Source: Pseudomonas poae
GTDB taxonomy: Bacteria > Pseudomonadota > Gammaproteobacteria > Pseudomonadales > Pseudomonadaceae
NCBI GenBank assembly: GCA_004000515.1
Contig: CP034537.1
Span: forward strand, 4,478,001 to 4,542,000
Length of the DNA: 64,000 nt
Reading direction: 5' to 3'
In this document: in pieces, positions 42,655 to 52,760 of the stretch
Layout of the letters: the number at the start of each line of letters is the position of its first letter
How positions within the stretch are numbered: the first letter of the stretch is position 1
Notes under the pieces: generated by a model
Told to the model about the DNA's origin: nothing
The model's input: the letters and a program-made list of their open reading frames with translations, nothing else
The model's database searches: none
Program-made: the position numbers and the translations under genes

Positions 42655-43428
42655 TTATTGGGCCAGCCAGCCGCCATCAATGTTCCACGCGGCACCGCGC
42701 ACCTGGCTGCCAGCCTCGCTGCACAGGAACAATACCAGCTCACCCAACTGCGGCGGCGTCACGAACTCCAGCGACGGCTGCTTTTCCGCCAGCAAATCAT
42801 GCTGCGCCTGCTGCGGATCCACGCCATTGGCCGCTCGATCATCAATCTGCTTCTGCACCAGTGGCGTCAACACCCAGCCTGGGCAGATCGCGTTGCACGT
42901 CACGTTGCTGGTGGCCGTCTCCAGGCCTACGACCTTGGTCAATCCGATCACACCGTGCTTGGCCGCGACATACGCCGCCTTGCCCACCGAACCGACCTGG
43001 CCATGTACCGAGGCAATATTGACGATACGCCCCCAGCCCTTGGCTTTCATGCCCGGCAAGCTGAGGCGTGTGCTGTGGAACACCGACGACAGGTTGATCG
43101 CGATGATCGAATCCCAGCGCTCCGCCGGAAAGTCTTCCACCGCCGCCACATGTTGGATACCGGCGTTGTTCACCAGGATGTCCACGCCGCCGAACTCACG
43201 CTCGGCGTAGGCGATCATGTCGGCGATCTGCGCCGGGTCGCTGACGTCGGCCGGGTGATGGCCGACCTTGCCGCCGAATGCCTGCACCTGGGCGATCACC
43301 GCGCTGGCATCACCGAAGCCGTTGAGGATCAGGTTCGCGCCGGCCTCAGCCAGGCTCAACGCAATGCCCAAACCGATGCCGCTGGTAGAGCCGGTAACCA
43401 GGGCCGTCTTGCCGTTCAATGTCGTCAT
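42655..43428 (-). CDS. bdhA: 3-hydroxybutyrate dehydrogenase (SDR)
   Basis: This 257-residue short-chain dehydrogenase oxidises (R)-3-hydroxybutyrate to acetoacetate with NAD. The nucleotide motif is TGSTSGIGLGIA, NNAGIQH is present, and the catalytic Ser and Tyr-Lys are in NIASVHG and YVAAKHG. The C-terminal GGWLAQ is typical. The start MTTLNGKTALV at 43428 lies 7 bases after the permease stop. Together with the permease and aacS it forms a ketone-body pathway. The frame is intact. Confidence 0.95.
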   Translation of the reverse strand: MTTLNGKTALVTGSTSGIGLGIALSLAEAGANLILNGFGDASAVIAQVQAFGGKVGHHPADVSDPAQIADMIAYAEREFGGVDILVNNAGIQHVAAVEDFPAERWDSIIAINLSSVFHSTRLSLPGMKAKGWGRIVNIASVHGQVGSVGKAAYVAAKHGVIGLTKVVGLETATSNVTCNAICPGWVLTPLVQKQIDDRAANGVDPQQAQHDLLAEKQPSLEFVTPPQLGELVLFLCSEAGSQVRGAAWNIDGGWLAQ

Positions 43429-43435
43429 ACAAACC

Positions 43436-44826
43436 TCACACAATGCCGGTGGCGTAGAAAGTACCGATCACCACGAACACCGCGAGGGTCTTGATGATCG
43501 TGATGCCGAAAATGTCCTTGTAGGCTTCGCGGTGCGTCAACCCCGTCACTGCCAGCAGCGTGATCACCGCGCCGTTGTGGGGCAGGGTGTCCATGCCGCC
43601 ACTGGCCATGGCCGCGACGCGGTGCAGCACTTCAAGGGGAATATTGGCCGCATGGGCCGCCGAAATAAAGCTTTCGGACATGGCCGCCAGGGCAATGCTC
43701 ATGCCGCCCGACGCGGAGCCGGTGATACCGGCCAGCAGGGTCACGGTAATCGCTTCGTTGACCAGTGGGTTGGGGATGCCCTTGAGCCAATCCGCCAGCA
43801 CCAGAAAGCCCGGCAGTGAGGCGATCACCGCACCAAAGCCGTATTCCGACGCGGTGTTCATCGCCGCCAGCAACGCACCGCTTACCGCGCTTTTGCTGCC
43901 TTCGGCGAGTTTGCTTTTGATCGCCGACCAGCCGAACACCAGCACCATGACAATGCCTACCAGCAACGCCGCCTGCACCGCCCAGATCGCCGTGAGCTTG
44001 GCGATTTCGGTGGTTACTGGTGCGCTCATGCCTGGCAAGGCAAGGCTGTGGGTCTTGCCATACCACTGCGGAATCCAGTGGGTGAACAACAGGTTCATCA
44101 CACCCACCAGAATCAGCGGCGACAGCGCGATCCATGGGTTGGGCAGTGCCAGGTTGTCGGCGGTTTCGGGTTCGTTGCGAAGCTCCGTGCCATAGCCTTC
44201 GCCGGCGCGCTGCGCTTTGTTGCGCTGGCGGGCCAGGTACAGCATGCCGGTGCAGAACACGAAGATCGTGCCGATCAGGCCCAGCCAGGGCGCGGCCCAG
44301 GCGGTGGTGTTGAAGAAGGTGCTGGGGATGATGTTCTGGATCTGCGGTGTGCCGGGCAGGGCGTCCATGGTGAACGAGAACGCACCGAGGGCGATGGTCG
44401 CCGGGATCAGGCGCTTGGGGATATTGCTCTGGCGGAACATCTCCGCTGCAAACGGGTACACCGCAAACACCACCACAAACAACGACACGCCGCCGTAGGT
44501 GAGCAGCGCGCAGACCAGCACGATCACCAGCATCGCCTGACGCGTGCCGAGCAGGCGGATCGCAGCGGCAACGATGGAGCGCGAGAAACCCGACAGCTCA
44601 ATCAGCTTGCCGAACACCGCACCGAGCAGGAACACCGGGAAATACAGTTTGATGAAGCCGACCATCTTCTCCATGAACACCCCGGTAAAGGCGGGCGCAA
44701 CAGCGGACGGGTCGGTGAGCAGGACAGCACCGAGGGCGGCAATGGGGCAAACAGGATAACGCTATAGCCACGGTAGGCAGCCAGCATCAGCAGCGCGAGG
44801 GCTGCCAGGGCGATGATTACACTCAT
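43436..44826 (-). CDS. GntP-type permease, probable 3-hydroxybutyrate transporter (apparent frameshift)
   Basis: This inner-membrane permease of about 463 residues has around twelve hydrophobic segments, including ALLTYGGVSLFVVVFAVYPFA, and it resembles GntP-family transporters. Its place directly before bdhA, as in P. aeruginosa PA2004, suggests it imports 3-hydroxybutyrate. The frame breaks near 44740-44741; one more base gives VILFAPLAALGAVLLTDPSAVAPAF after MSVIIALAALALLML. The ATG is preceded by GGAGAC. A sigma-54 promoter candidate lies about 58 bases upstream. Substrate assignment rests on context. Confidence 0.87.
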
Positions 44827-44883
44827 GGAGTGTCTCCAGATCGAATTGTTATTTTTGTGGGGTGTTGCGGTGGGAAGGGGCTA

Positions 44884-44902
44884 TAGCTAGATGTGTGCCA
44901 AG
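44884..44902 (-). promoter_or_regulatory. Sigma-54 promoter of the permease-bdhA(-aacS) operon
   Basis: On the minus strand the sequence is TTGGCACACATCTAGCTAT. The GG (plus 44898-44899) and GC (plus 44886-44887) are separated by exactly ten bases, with TGGCAC as the -24 element. The expected start is near 44874, giving a leader of about 48 bases. A sigma-54 activator gene lies just upstream, which strongly supports the call. Confidence 0.8.
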
Positions 44903-44961
44903 ATATTAACTTGTTGAAATATAAAGATAAATTATTTTTTCGAGCGCAAGACCTGGGTAAA

Positions 44962-44977
44962 GTCTCAAATTTGAGAC
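44962..44977. promoter_or_regulatory. Perfect palindrome, candidate activator site for HbcR
   Basis: GTCTCAAATTTGAGAC is a 16-base perfect palindrome about 64 bases upstream of the -24 element. A Fis-type HTH activator would bind such a site. Related TCTCAA/TTGAGA half sites recur at 45168-45194. Confidence 0.6.
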
Positions 44978-44992
44978 GGGCGGAGAGCAACC

Positions 44993-45127
44993 TGTAGTGA
45001 GCGGGCTTGTCCCGCGCTGGGTGGCGAAGCCGCCCTAAATCCAGGCGACTCGGCGTGTTAGCTAGACCGAAGCGCCTGGTTTTGGGGCGGCTTCGCCACC
45101 CAGCGCGGGACAAGCCCGCTCACTACA
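44993..45127. repeat. Long REP-type inverted repeat upstream of the ketone-body operon
   Basis: Two arms of about 44 bases (44993-45037 and 45084-45127) are inverted copies beginning TGTAGTGAGCGGGCTTGTCC. The loop contains CCAGGCG..CGCCTGG, which lengthens the hairpin. A further REP half copy lies at about 45133-45153. It sits between hbcR and the promoter it should activate, so it may end hbcR transcription. The element at 9964-10096 is a close relative. Confidence 0.9.
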
Positions 45128-45167
45128 GAGTTGTGGCAAGCCCGCTCCCACATGAGATCGTCTTGAT

Positions 45168-45194
45168 ATTGAGATATAAATCTCAATTTGGAGA
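45168..45194. promoter_or_regulatory. Second cluster of TTGAGA/TCTCAA half sites at the hbcR 3' end
   Basis: ATTGAGATATAAATCTCAAT (from 45168) is an inverted repeat, followed by GGAGAC. It overlaps the hbcR stop codon and lies about 280 bases upstream of the sigma-54 promoter. It shares half sites with the palindrome at 44962. Confidence 0.5.
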
Positions 45195-46591
45195 CTGAGC
45201 AATGCCCAACGCCACCATCTTCTTATACAACGTCGACCGCCCCAGCCCCAGCCGCTTGGCCGCCTCCACCACATTCCCCTCGCACTCACTCAACGCCGCC
45301 GCAATGATCTGCCGATCAAACCGCTCCCGCGCCGCGCTGAAGCTTTCACCGGCTACCGACGCCACGGCACTGCGTTCTACGGGGGTAAACGTCCCAATTG
45401 CCGCGCGAACTTCCTGCGCATTCAACACCAGGTCATCACTCAACAACGCCGCCCGCTCCAGCACGTTGCGCAGCTCGCGGATATTCCCTGGCCAGGCGTG
45501 TTGTGCCAGCAGCGCCAGGGCTTCACGGTCCAGTTCGTGTTGGCTGCGCAGTTCTTCAAGAATCGCCTCGCTCAATGCCGGAATATCTTCCAGGCGCTCA
45601 CGCAATGGCGGCACCTGGATTGGCAGCACATTCAAGCGGTAATACAGGTCGGCACGGAACTCGCCACGTTTGATCGCCGCCTCCAGGTCCATGGACGTGG
45701 CCGCGATCACCCGCACATCGCTGTGCAGCATCTCGTTGGAGCCCACCGGTTCAAATTCTTTTCCTGCAACACCCGCAGCAGCTTGCTTTGCAGTGGCAGA
45801 GGCATGTCGCCGATTTCATCGAGGAACAGCGTACCGCCTTGGGCAATCTGGAACTTGCCGGGACGCCCCTTGCGGTCGGCACCGGTAAACGCGCCCGGCG
45901 CGGTGCCGAAGAACTCGGCTTCCAGCAGGTCGCCCGGAATGGCTGCACTGTTGATGCTGACAAACGCCTTGTGCGCGCGAGGTGAGGCGCCGTGAATTGC
46001 CTGGGCCAGCAACTCCTTGCCGGTGCCGGTTTCACCCAGCAGCAGCACCGGTGATTCGGCGCTGGCACTGCGTCGTGCACGGCGTTTCACCTCAAGGCTG
46101 GCAGCGCTGGTGCCGATAAAATGCGCGAAGTTGTACTTGCTCTGGCGAGAGCGCAGCAGCGAGCGAGTGGAGGCCAGCTCCTGCTGCATGCTCAAGTAAC
46201 GTTCGATCAATGGCGACAGGTTGCGCAGCTCATCAAACAGCGCAAACCCAATCGCGCCGATCACTGCGCCAGCATCGTCGTGGATCGGCAGGCGCATCAC
46301 CACCAACGGGCCCTTGGGCGTGTCCTGGATATCCAGCAGAATCGGCTGGTCGTTGCGCACTACCTGGCGCAGCAGGCTGTTGGAAATCACCTGCTCGCAG
46401 GGTTGGCCGATGGCTTCATCGGCGCTTTTGAGGCCGAAGCGCTTGGCGTAGCGCTCGTTCATCCACACGATATTCGCGTCGCGGTCGACAATCACCGTGC
46501 CTTCGCTGGACTGCTCGATGATCTCGAACAGCGACTGGATGGCCAGGCCGCGAACCTGTTGGTAGTCCTTGAGGCTTTCGCTGGTGTTCAT
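45183..46591 (-). CDS. hbcR: Sigma-54-dependent activator, HbcR-like (PAS-AAA-Fis; apparent frameshift)
   Basis: This bacterial enhancer-binding protein of about 469 residues matches the P. aeruginosa PA2005 (HbcR) position and layout. The N-terminus is a PAS sensor ([41 protein letters not shown]). The AAA+ domain follows, with Walker A GETGTGKE and a sigma-54-contacting loop APGAFTGA. Walker B is [10 protein letters not shown]. The C-terminal Fis HTH is [28 protein letters not shown]. The frame breaks in TTTT at 45759-45762; one more base restores [26 protein letters not shown]. It should activate the ketone-body operon downstream. Gene order supports the symbol, but it is not proven. Confidence 0.88.
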
Positions 46592-46631
46592 GTTTATGCC
46601 GCCAACACAAAGTAGAAATCGGAGTGCGATC

Positions 46632-46722
46632 TTGTGGGAGCTGGCTTGCCTGCGATGGCGCCATGTCAGTCCGTATATTCGGTACTGATACACCGCTATC
46701 GCAGGCAAGCCAGCTCCCACAG
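46632..46722. repeat. REP doublet between hbcR and yejF
   Basis: TGTGGGAGCTGGCTTGCCTG (from 46633) and its inverted copy CAGGCAAGCCAGCTCCCACA (from 46702) flank a loop of about 45 bases. Confidence 0.85.
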
Positions 46723-46733
46723 GGGGAGCGCGT

Positions 46734-48310
46734 TTACAGGGGGATGTGCGCCGCGGCCAGAAGCTCTCGGGTGTAGGGGTGCTGCGGTGCGTCGAACACC
46801 TGATGGCTCGCTCCGGCCTCGACCACCTTGCCATCCTTGATCACGATCATGTCATGCGCCATCGCACGCACCACTGCCAGGTCGTGGCTGATGAACAGGT
46901 AGGTCAGGCCGTATTTCTCTTGCAGCTCACGCAGCAGCGCCACCACTTGTTTCTGCACGGTGCGGTCGAGGGCCGAGGTGGGCTCATCCAGCAGCATCAG
47001 CGCGGGCTTGAGTACCAAGGCGCGCGCGATGGCGATGCGTTGGCGCTGGCCGCCGGAAAACTCATGGGGGTAACGGTGACGGCTCTCGGGGTCGAGGCCC
47101 ACGTCCTTGAGCACCTGGATCACCTGCGCATCGCGGTCGGCCAGGCTGCATGGGGCGTGCACTTCCAAGCCTTCGCTGATGATCTGCTGCACGGACATGC
47201 GCGGGCTGAGGCTGCCGTAAGGGTCCTGGAACACCACCTGCATCTGCTTGCGCCACGGGCGCATCTGCTGATTGTTCAGCGGGTCGAGGGCTTCGCCCTG
47301 GAAGCGAATGCTGCCGGTGGAGTCCAGCAAACGCAGGATCGCCTGGCCCAGGGTGGACTTGCCCGAGCCCGACTCGCCGACAATGCCCAGGGTCTTGCCG
47401 CGCTGCACGCTGAGGCTGATGCCGTCCACGGCACGCAGATAGGTTTTGCGCCGGAACAAGCCGCCGCTGAGCGGGAATTGCACGGTCAGGTTATCCACCT
47501 GCAATACCGTTTCGCGCGCATCGCTGCACAGGGCATCGCCTGCCGGCTCCGCGTCCAGCAACAGGCGGCTGTAAGGGTGTTGCGGTGCCGTGAACAGCGT
47601 TTGGCAATCGGCCTGCTCGACGATCTCGCCAGCGCGCATCACGCACACACGCTGGGCAATGCTGCGCACCAGGTTGAGGTCGTGGCTGATCAGCAGCAAT
47701 GACATGCCCAAACGTTGTTGCAGGGACTTGAGCAGCAGCAGGATCTTGCGCTGCACCGTTACGTCCAGCGCGGTGGTGGGTTCATCGGCGATCAGCAATT
47801 CCGGCTCGCAAGCCAGGGCCATGGCGATCATCACCCGTTGGCGTTGCCCGCCGGAGAGTTGGTGGGGTAGGCTTTGAGCCGTTCCTGGGGTTTCTGGATG
47901 CCCACCAGTTCCAGCAGTTCCAGGATGCGCGCCTGGGCGGCCTTGCCACCCAGGCCCTTGTGCAGCAGCAGGGTTTCGCCGATCTGCTTTTCGATGCTGT
48001 GCAAGGGGTTCAGGGAGGTCATCGGCTCCTGGAAGATCATCGCGATGCGGTTGCCACGCAGTTTTTGCAGGGTGGCCGCCGACGCGCCCACCAGCTCCTG
48101 GCCGCGATACTTCACGGAGCCGGTGGTTTGCGTGCCGGCCTCGGGCAGCAATTGCAGGATCGAATGGGCCGTCACCGACTTGCCCGAGCCCGACTCGCCC
48201 ACCAGCGCCAGGCACTCGCCGGGGCGCACGTCCAGGCTCAGGTTGCGCACCACGGTCTGGCCGCTGAAGGCGACGCTGAGGTCGCGGATCTCGATCAGGT
48301 TGTCGCTCAT
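46734..48310 (-). CDS. yejF: YejF, duplicated ATPase of the oligopeptide/microcin C importer (apparent frameshift)
   Basis: This is a double-ABC ATPase of about 525 residues. The first half starts [18 protein letters not shown] with Walker [12 protein letters not shown] and signature [12 protein letters not shown]. The second half has [25 protein letters not shown] and [10 protein letters not shown]. Each half carries the OppD/F-type C-terminal segment ([17 protein letters not shown]). The frame breaks in GGGG at 47864-47867; one more base restores [12 protein letters not shown]. It is the last gene of yejABEF on the minus strand, 10 bases after yejE. In E. coli the system imports oligopeptides and microcin C. 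Confidence 0.92.
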
Positions 48311-48320
48311 ACGGATTCAC

Positions 48321-49343
48321 TCATGAACGGGGGTCGAAGGCATCACGCAACGCCTCGCCGATAAATACCAGCAGCGACAGGATCAGCGCCAAGGTGAAAA
48401 ACGCCGTCAGGCCCAGCCACGGCGCTTGCAGGTTCTGCTTGCCCTGGGCGATCAGTTCGCCCAGCGACGCACTGCCGGCGGGCATGCCAAAGCCGAGGAA
48501 GTCCAGGGCGCTCAAGGTGGAGATCGCCCCGGTCAGGATAAACGGCAGGTAGCTCAAGGTGGCAGTCATGGCATTGGGCAGGATGTGCCGGCGGATGATC
48601 TTGGCGTCCCCCAGGCCCAAGGCCCGTGCGGCCTTGACGTACTCCAGGTTGCGCCCGCGCAGGAACTCGGCGCGCACCACGTCCACCAGTGCCAACCAGG
48701 AGAACAGCGCCATGATCCCCAGCAGCCACCAGAAGTTCGGCTCCACAAACCCTGACAGGATAATCAGCAGGTACAGCACCGGTAGCCCCGACCACACTTC
48801 CAGCACACGCTGGCCGATCAGGTCGACCCAACCGCCGTAGTAGCCCTGCAACGCACCTGCCGCAATGCCGATGGCCGCGCTGATGGCGGTGAGCGCCAGG
48901 GCAAACAGGATCGACACCCGTGCGCCAAAGATCACCCGCGCCAATACATCCCGCGATTGGTCATCGGTGCCCAGCCAGTTCACCGCCGAGGGCGGGCTGG
49001 GGGCCGGGCGGGTCAGTTCGTAGTTGGGCGTGTCTTCACTGAACGGGATCGGCGGGAACAGCATCCAGCCTCCGTCCTGCTTTATCAGCTTTTGCACGTA
49101 GTCACTGCGGTAGTCGGCCTGGAAGGGCAACTGGCCGCCGAACTGTTGCTCGGTGTAGCGCTTGAAGACCGGGAAATACAGCTCGTTCTTGAAGCTCAGC
49201 ACCAAAGGCTTGTCGTTGGCGATCAACTCGCCGCCAAGGGTCAGGATAAACAGGCCGATAAACAGCCACAGTGACCACCAGCCACGACGGTTTTTCTTGA
49301 AACGCTCGAAACGTCGGCGTGCGACAGGAGACAGATTGAGCAT
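48321..49343 (-). CDS. yejE: YejE, peptide ABC transporter permease
   Basis: This intact 340-residue permease has an N-terminal membrane segment, a periplasmic region of about 100 residues and then the DppC-type channel helices. The EAA loop is AARALGLGDAKIIRRHILPNA. The protein starts [21 protein letters not shown], typical of YejE. Its start overlaps the yejB stop (ATGA), so the pair is coupled. It forms the channel with YejB. Confidence 0.93.
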   Translation of the reverse strand: MLNLSPVARRRFERFKKNRRGWWSLWLFIGLFILTLGGELIANDKPLVLSFKNELYFPVFKRYTEQQFGGQLPFQADYRSDYVQKLIKQDGGWMLFPPIPFSEDTPNYELTRPAPSPPSAVNWLGTDDQSRDVLARVIFGARVSILFALALTAISAAIGIAAGALQGYYGGWVDLIGQRVLEVWSGLPVLYLLIILSGFVEPNFWWLLGIMALFSWLALVDVVRAEFLRGRNLEYVKAARALGLGDAKIIRRHILPNAMTATLSYLPFILTGAISTLSALDFLGFGMPAGSASLGELIAQGKQNLQAPWLGLTAFFTLALILSLLVFIGEALRDAFDPRS

Positions 49344-50403
49344 CAGGCGTTCCTCGCGGCGAAGTCGATACGCGGGTCCACCAGGGTGTAGCAGAGGTCA
49401 CCGATCAGTTTTATCAAGAGGCCGAACAACGTGAAGATAAACAGCGAGCCGAACACCACCGGGTAATCCCGAGAGAGGGCGGCTTCGTAGCTCATGCGGC
49501 CCAGGCCGTCGAGGGAGAAGATCACCTCGATCAGCAAGGAGCCAGCGAAGAACACGGCGATAAACGCCTGGGGAATGCCGGAGATCACCAGTAGCATCGC
49601 ATTGCGGAACACATGGCCGTACAGCACCCGTCGTTCACTCAGGCCTTTGGCGCGTGCGGTCACTACGTATTGGCGGGTGATTTCATTGAGGAACGAGTTC
49701 TTGGTAAGGATGGTCAAGGTGGCGAATCCGCCAATTACCAGCGACGTCACCGGCAAGACCAGGTGCCAGAAGTAATCGGCGATCTTGCCCACGGTGCTCA
49801 GTTCTTCGAAGTTTTCCGACACCAGCCCGCGTACGGGGAACCAGTTCAACGATGTGCCGCCAGCGAACACCACGATCAGGAACATCGCAAACAGGAACGC
49901 CGGCATCGCATAGCCGATGACGATGGCGGTGCTGCTCCATACGTCAAAGCTGCTGCCGTGGCGCACCGCCTTGCGAATCCCCAAGGGAATCGAGACCAGG
50001 TAGGTAATCAGCGTGGCCCACAGGCCGAGGGAAATGGTGACGGGCATTTTTCGAGGATCAGGTCGATCACGCTCTTGCCACGAAAGAAGCTGTTGCCGAA
50101 ATCCAGGTGGGCGTAGTTCTTGAGCATCAGCCACAGGCGTTCCGGCGCGGGCTTGTCGAAGCCGTACTGTTTTTCGATGTCCTTGATCAGCTTGGGGTCC
50201 AGGCCACGGCTGGCGCGGGAGCCGCCGCTGATGCCGTCACCGGAAGCGCCGCCGACGCTACCGCCGCCGATGCCTTGCAGATGGGCGATGGCTTGCTCCA
50301 CCGGCCCGCCGGGCGCAGCCTGCACAATCACGAAATTCACCAGCAGGATGATCACCAGCGTCGGGATGATCAGCAGCAGGCGCCGCACGATATAGGCAAA
50401 CAT
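49343..50403 (-). CDS. yejB: YejB, peptide ABC transporter permease (apparent frameshift)
   Basis: This DppB-type permease has about 353 residues. The N-terminus is [20 protein letters not shown], with a periplasmic loop and the EAA loop [21 protein letters not shown] glycine-rich insert ([17 protein letters not shown]) lies near residue 50. The frame breaks in TTTTT at 50047-50051; one more base gives [19 protein letters not shown]. The stop overlaps yejE, and the start abuts the yejA stop. It lies between yejA and yejE in the standard order. Confidence 0.92.
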
Positions 50404-52261
50404 CAGCGCGCCCCTCCGCGTTTTTTCAGCTCGGCTTGCATCTGTTCATTGGTCAACGGCACAGGGCTGATTTCCCACCAGGTTTCCAGGGCTTCATCGT
50501 TCTTCGCCTCGATGGCCGGCCGGCCGAAGCGGTTCCACCAAGCGGCGGACGTGCCCGGCGGGTAGTAATTGGGAATCCACAGGTAATTCCATTGCAGCAC
50601 CCGGTCCAGGGCGTGGGCGTAGGTCAGCATCTGCGCCTGGGTATTGGCCTTGACCAGGCCCTTGATCAGGCTGTCGACGGCCGGGTCCTTGAGCACCATG
50701 TAGTTGTTGGCGCCAGGGTCGTAGGCGGCGTCCGAACCGAAGTAGTTGTAAAGCTCCATCCCTGGCGACGTGGTGACGGGAAAACCGATGACGATCATGT
50801 CGTAATCGCGCGCCATCATCCGGTTAACGTACTGGGAAGGGTCAATGCGGCGGATGTTCAGGGTGATACCAATCTGCGCCAGGTTGCGCTTGTACGGCAG
50901 CAACAGGCGTTCCATGCCGGCCTGGGCATTGAGGAAAGTGAACTCCAGCGGCTCGCCTTCGGCATTGACCAGCTTGTCACCTTTGGGGGTCCAGCCGGCC
51001 TCTTCCAGCAAGGCCAGGGCTTGCAGTTGTTTGTCGCGGATCATGCCGCTGCCGTCGGTGACCGGGGCTTTGAATACCTGGGTAAATACCTCGTCGGGCA
51101 CTTGCCCGCGCAACGGTTCAAGAATCGCCAGTTCTTCCTTGGTCGGGAGTTGGCTGGCGGCCAGCGGGCTGTTGGAGAAAAAACTCTGCTGGCGGATGTA
51201 CATCGTGCGCATCATCTGCCGATTGGCCCATTCGAAGTCCCACAGCATCGCCAGCGCTTCGCGCACGCGGCGGTCCTTGAACATCGGCTTTTGTACGTTG
51301 AACACATAGCCCTGGGCCGGTTGCGGCATCTCCTTGGCCAAGTGGTCGCGTTGCAGGCGGCCATCGTCGAGGGCCGGGCCGTTGTAGCCGATGGAGTAAC
51401 CGGTGGCAGAAAACTCGCGGTTGAAATCGAACGCGCCACCCCGCAGTACCTGGCGCGCTACTTCGGTATCGCCGAAATACTCCAGGCTCAAGTGGTTGAA
51501 GTTGTACAGGCCGCGGCTGACGGGCAAGTCCTTACCCCACCAGTCAGGGTCGCGGGTAAAGGTGATGGTGTTGCCGGAGTCGATCTTGCTGATTTTGTAC
51601 GGGCCGCTGCCCAGTGGGATTTCGTACCCACCGCCGTTGGCGAAATCACGAGTTTTCCACCAGTGCTCGGGGAGGACGGGCAGGGTGGCGAGGTCGAGGG
51701 CAGGGTGCGGTTTTCATTGCTGGAGAAATCGAAGCGGACCTGGCGCTCGCCTTCGACTTCGACGTGCTTGACGTCGGCGAACAGCGTGCGAAAGCCTAGC
51801 CGGCCTTGGGTCATCAACAGGTCGAAGCTGTAGCGCACGTCTTCGGCGGTAATGGGCGTACCGTCGGCGAAACGCGCCTTGGGGTTGAGGTAGAACCGCA
51901 ACGACAGACCGTCGTCGGCGCGCTCCATCTTCTCGGCGACCAGGCCGTAGACCGTATACGGCTCATCCAGGGAGCGTTGGGCCAGGGGCGAATAAAGCCA
52001 GCCGTCGACCTGGGACACGCCGATGCCTTTGTCGATGTACGGCAGCACATGGTCAAAACGTCCGATCTCAATGGCCGAGCGCTTGAGGGTGCCACCCTTG
52101 GGGGCATTGGGGTTGGCGTAGTCGAAATGGCTGAAGCCGGCGGGGTATTTGGCCGGTTCGCCGTACACCGTCAGGTACGGTTGGGGCGCCGCGATCACGG
52201 CGGTGCTGGCCAGCAGCAGGGCCAGGGTGGAGCTAAACAGGGTAGAAAAAGCCAGTCGCAT
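50403..52261 (-). CDS. yejA: YejA, periplasmic peptide-binding protein (apparent frameshift)
   Basis: This is a family 5 extracellular solute-binding protein of about 619 residues. The signal peptide is MRLAFSTLFSSTLALLLASTAVIA. Mature features include GEPAKYPAGFSHFDYANPNAPKGG, which is conserved in YejA, and DDGLSLRFYLNPKARFADGTPIT. The C-terminal part has GMELYNYFGSDAAYDPGANN. The frame breaks in GGG at 51698-51700; one more base restores NRTLPLDLATLPVLPEHWW. It heads the yejABEF operon. Homologues deliver peptides and microcin C to the inner-membrane channel. Confidence 0.92.
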
Positions 52262-52338
52262 TATCAGCCTTGAACGCCGCGTGTATAAGAATAGGGATTT
52301 GTACGCTATAGGCTTGCGCGTCGCCAGTCATCACATGC

Positions 52339-52368
52339 ACAACGGCCCACCAAAAGGCGGGCCGTTGT
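52339..52368. terminator. Hairpin between the parvulin gene and yejA
   Basis: ACAACGGCCC (52339-52348) pairs with GGGCCGTTGT (52359-52368) over ten bases. It lies 24 bases after the parvulin stop. The following T run is short, so it may be a weak terminator or a transcript-end stabiliser. Confidence 0.55.
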
Positions 52369-52391
52369 TTACAGCATCAGCGCAGACGGGA

Positions 52392-52673
52392 TCAGTCCTG
52401 GCGGCTGGTGACTTCCAGCAGGTGGTAGCCGAACTGGGTTTTTACCGGGCCTTGTACGGTGTTGACCGGGGCGCTGAATACGACGGTGTCGAATTCTTTA
52501 ACCATTTGGCCTGGACCGAACGAACCCAGGTTGCCGCCGTCGCGGCTGGATGGGCAACTGGAGTTGGCTTTGGCGATTTCTGCGAAATCGGCGCCGCCTT
52601 CGATTTGGGCCTTGAGTTCGTTGCACTTGTCTTCAGTGGAAACGAGGATGTGACGGGCGGTGGCTTTGGCCAT
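52392..52673 (-). CDS. Small parvulin-type peptidyl-prolyl isomerase (second copy)
   Basis: This 93-residue cytoplasmic parvulin is a paralogue of the one at 37578-37853. It has ATARHILVSTEDKCNELKAQI, SSCPSSRDGGNLGSFGPGQM and FGYHLLEVTSRQD. It resembles E. coli PpiC in size and sequence. The gene stands alone, with a hairpin after it. The frame is intact. Confidence 0.93.
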   Translation of the reverse strand: MAKATARHILVSTEDKCNELKAQIEGGADFAEIAKANSSCPSSRDGGNLGSFGPGQMVKEFDTVVFSAPVNTVQGPVKTQFGYHLLEVTSRQD

Positions 52674-52760
52674 GGGGAATAACTCCTTGAGTAAAAGGGT
52701 GAGCCTACCGGATTCAGGCGGTTATTTCCTGGCAAAGTTCCCGCGGATTGCATGAGTGGA

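Noticed and set aside
50436..51833. A 465-codon plus-strand open frame inside yejA
   Set aside because: It is antisense to a conserved binding protein and has no supporting motif.
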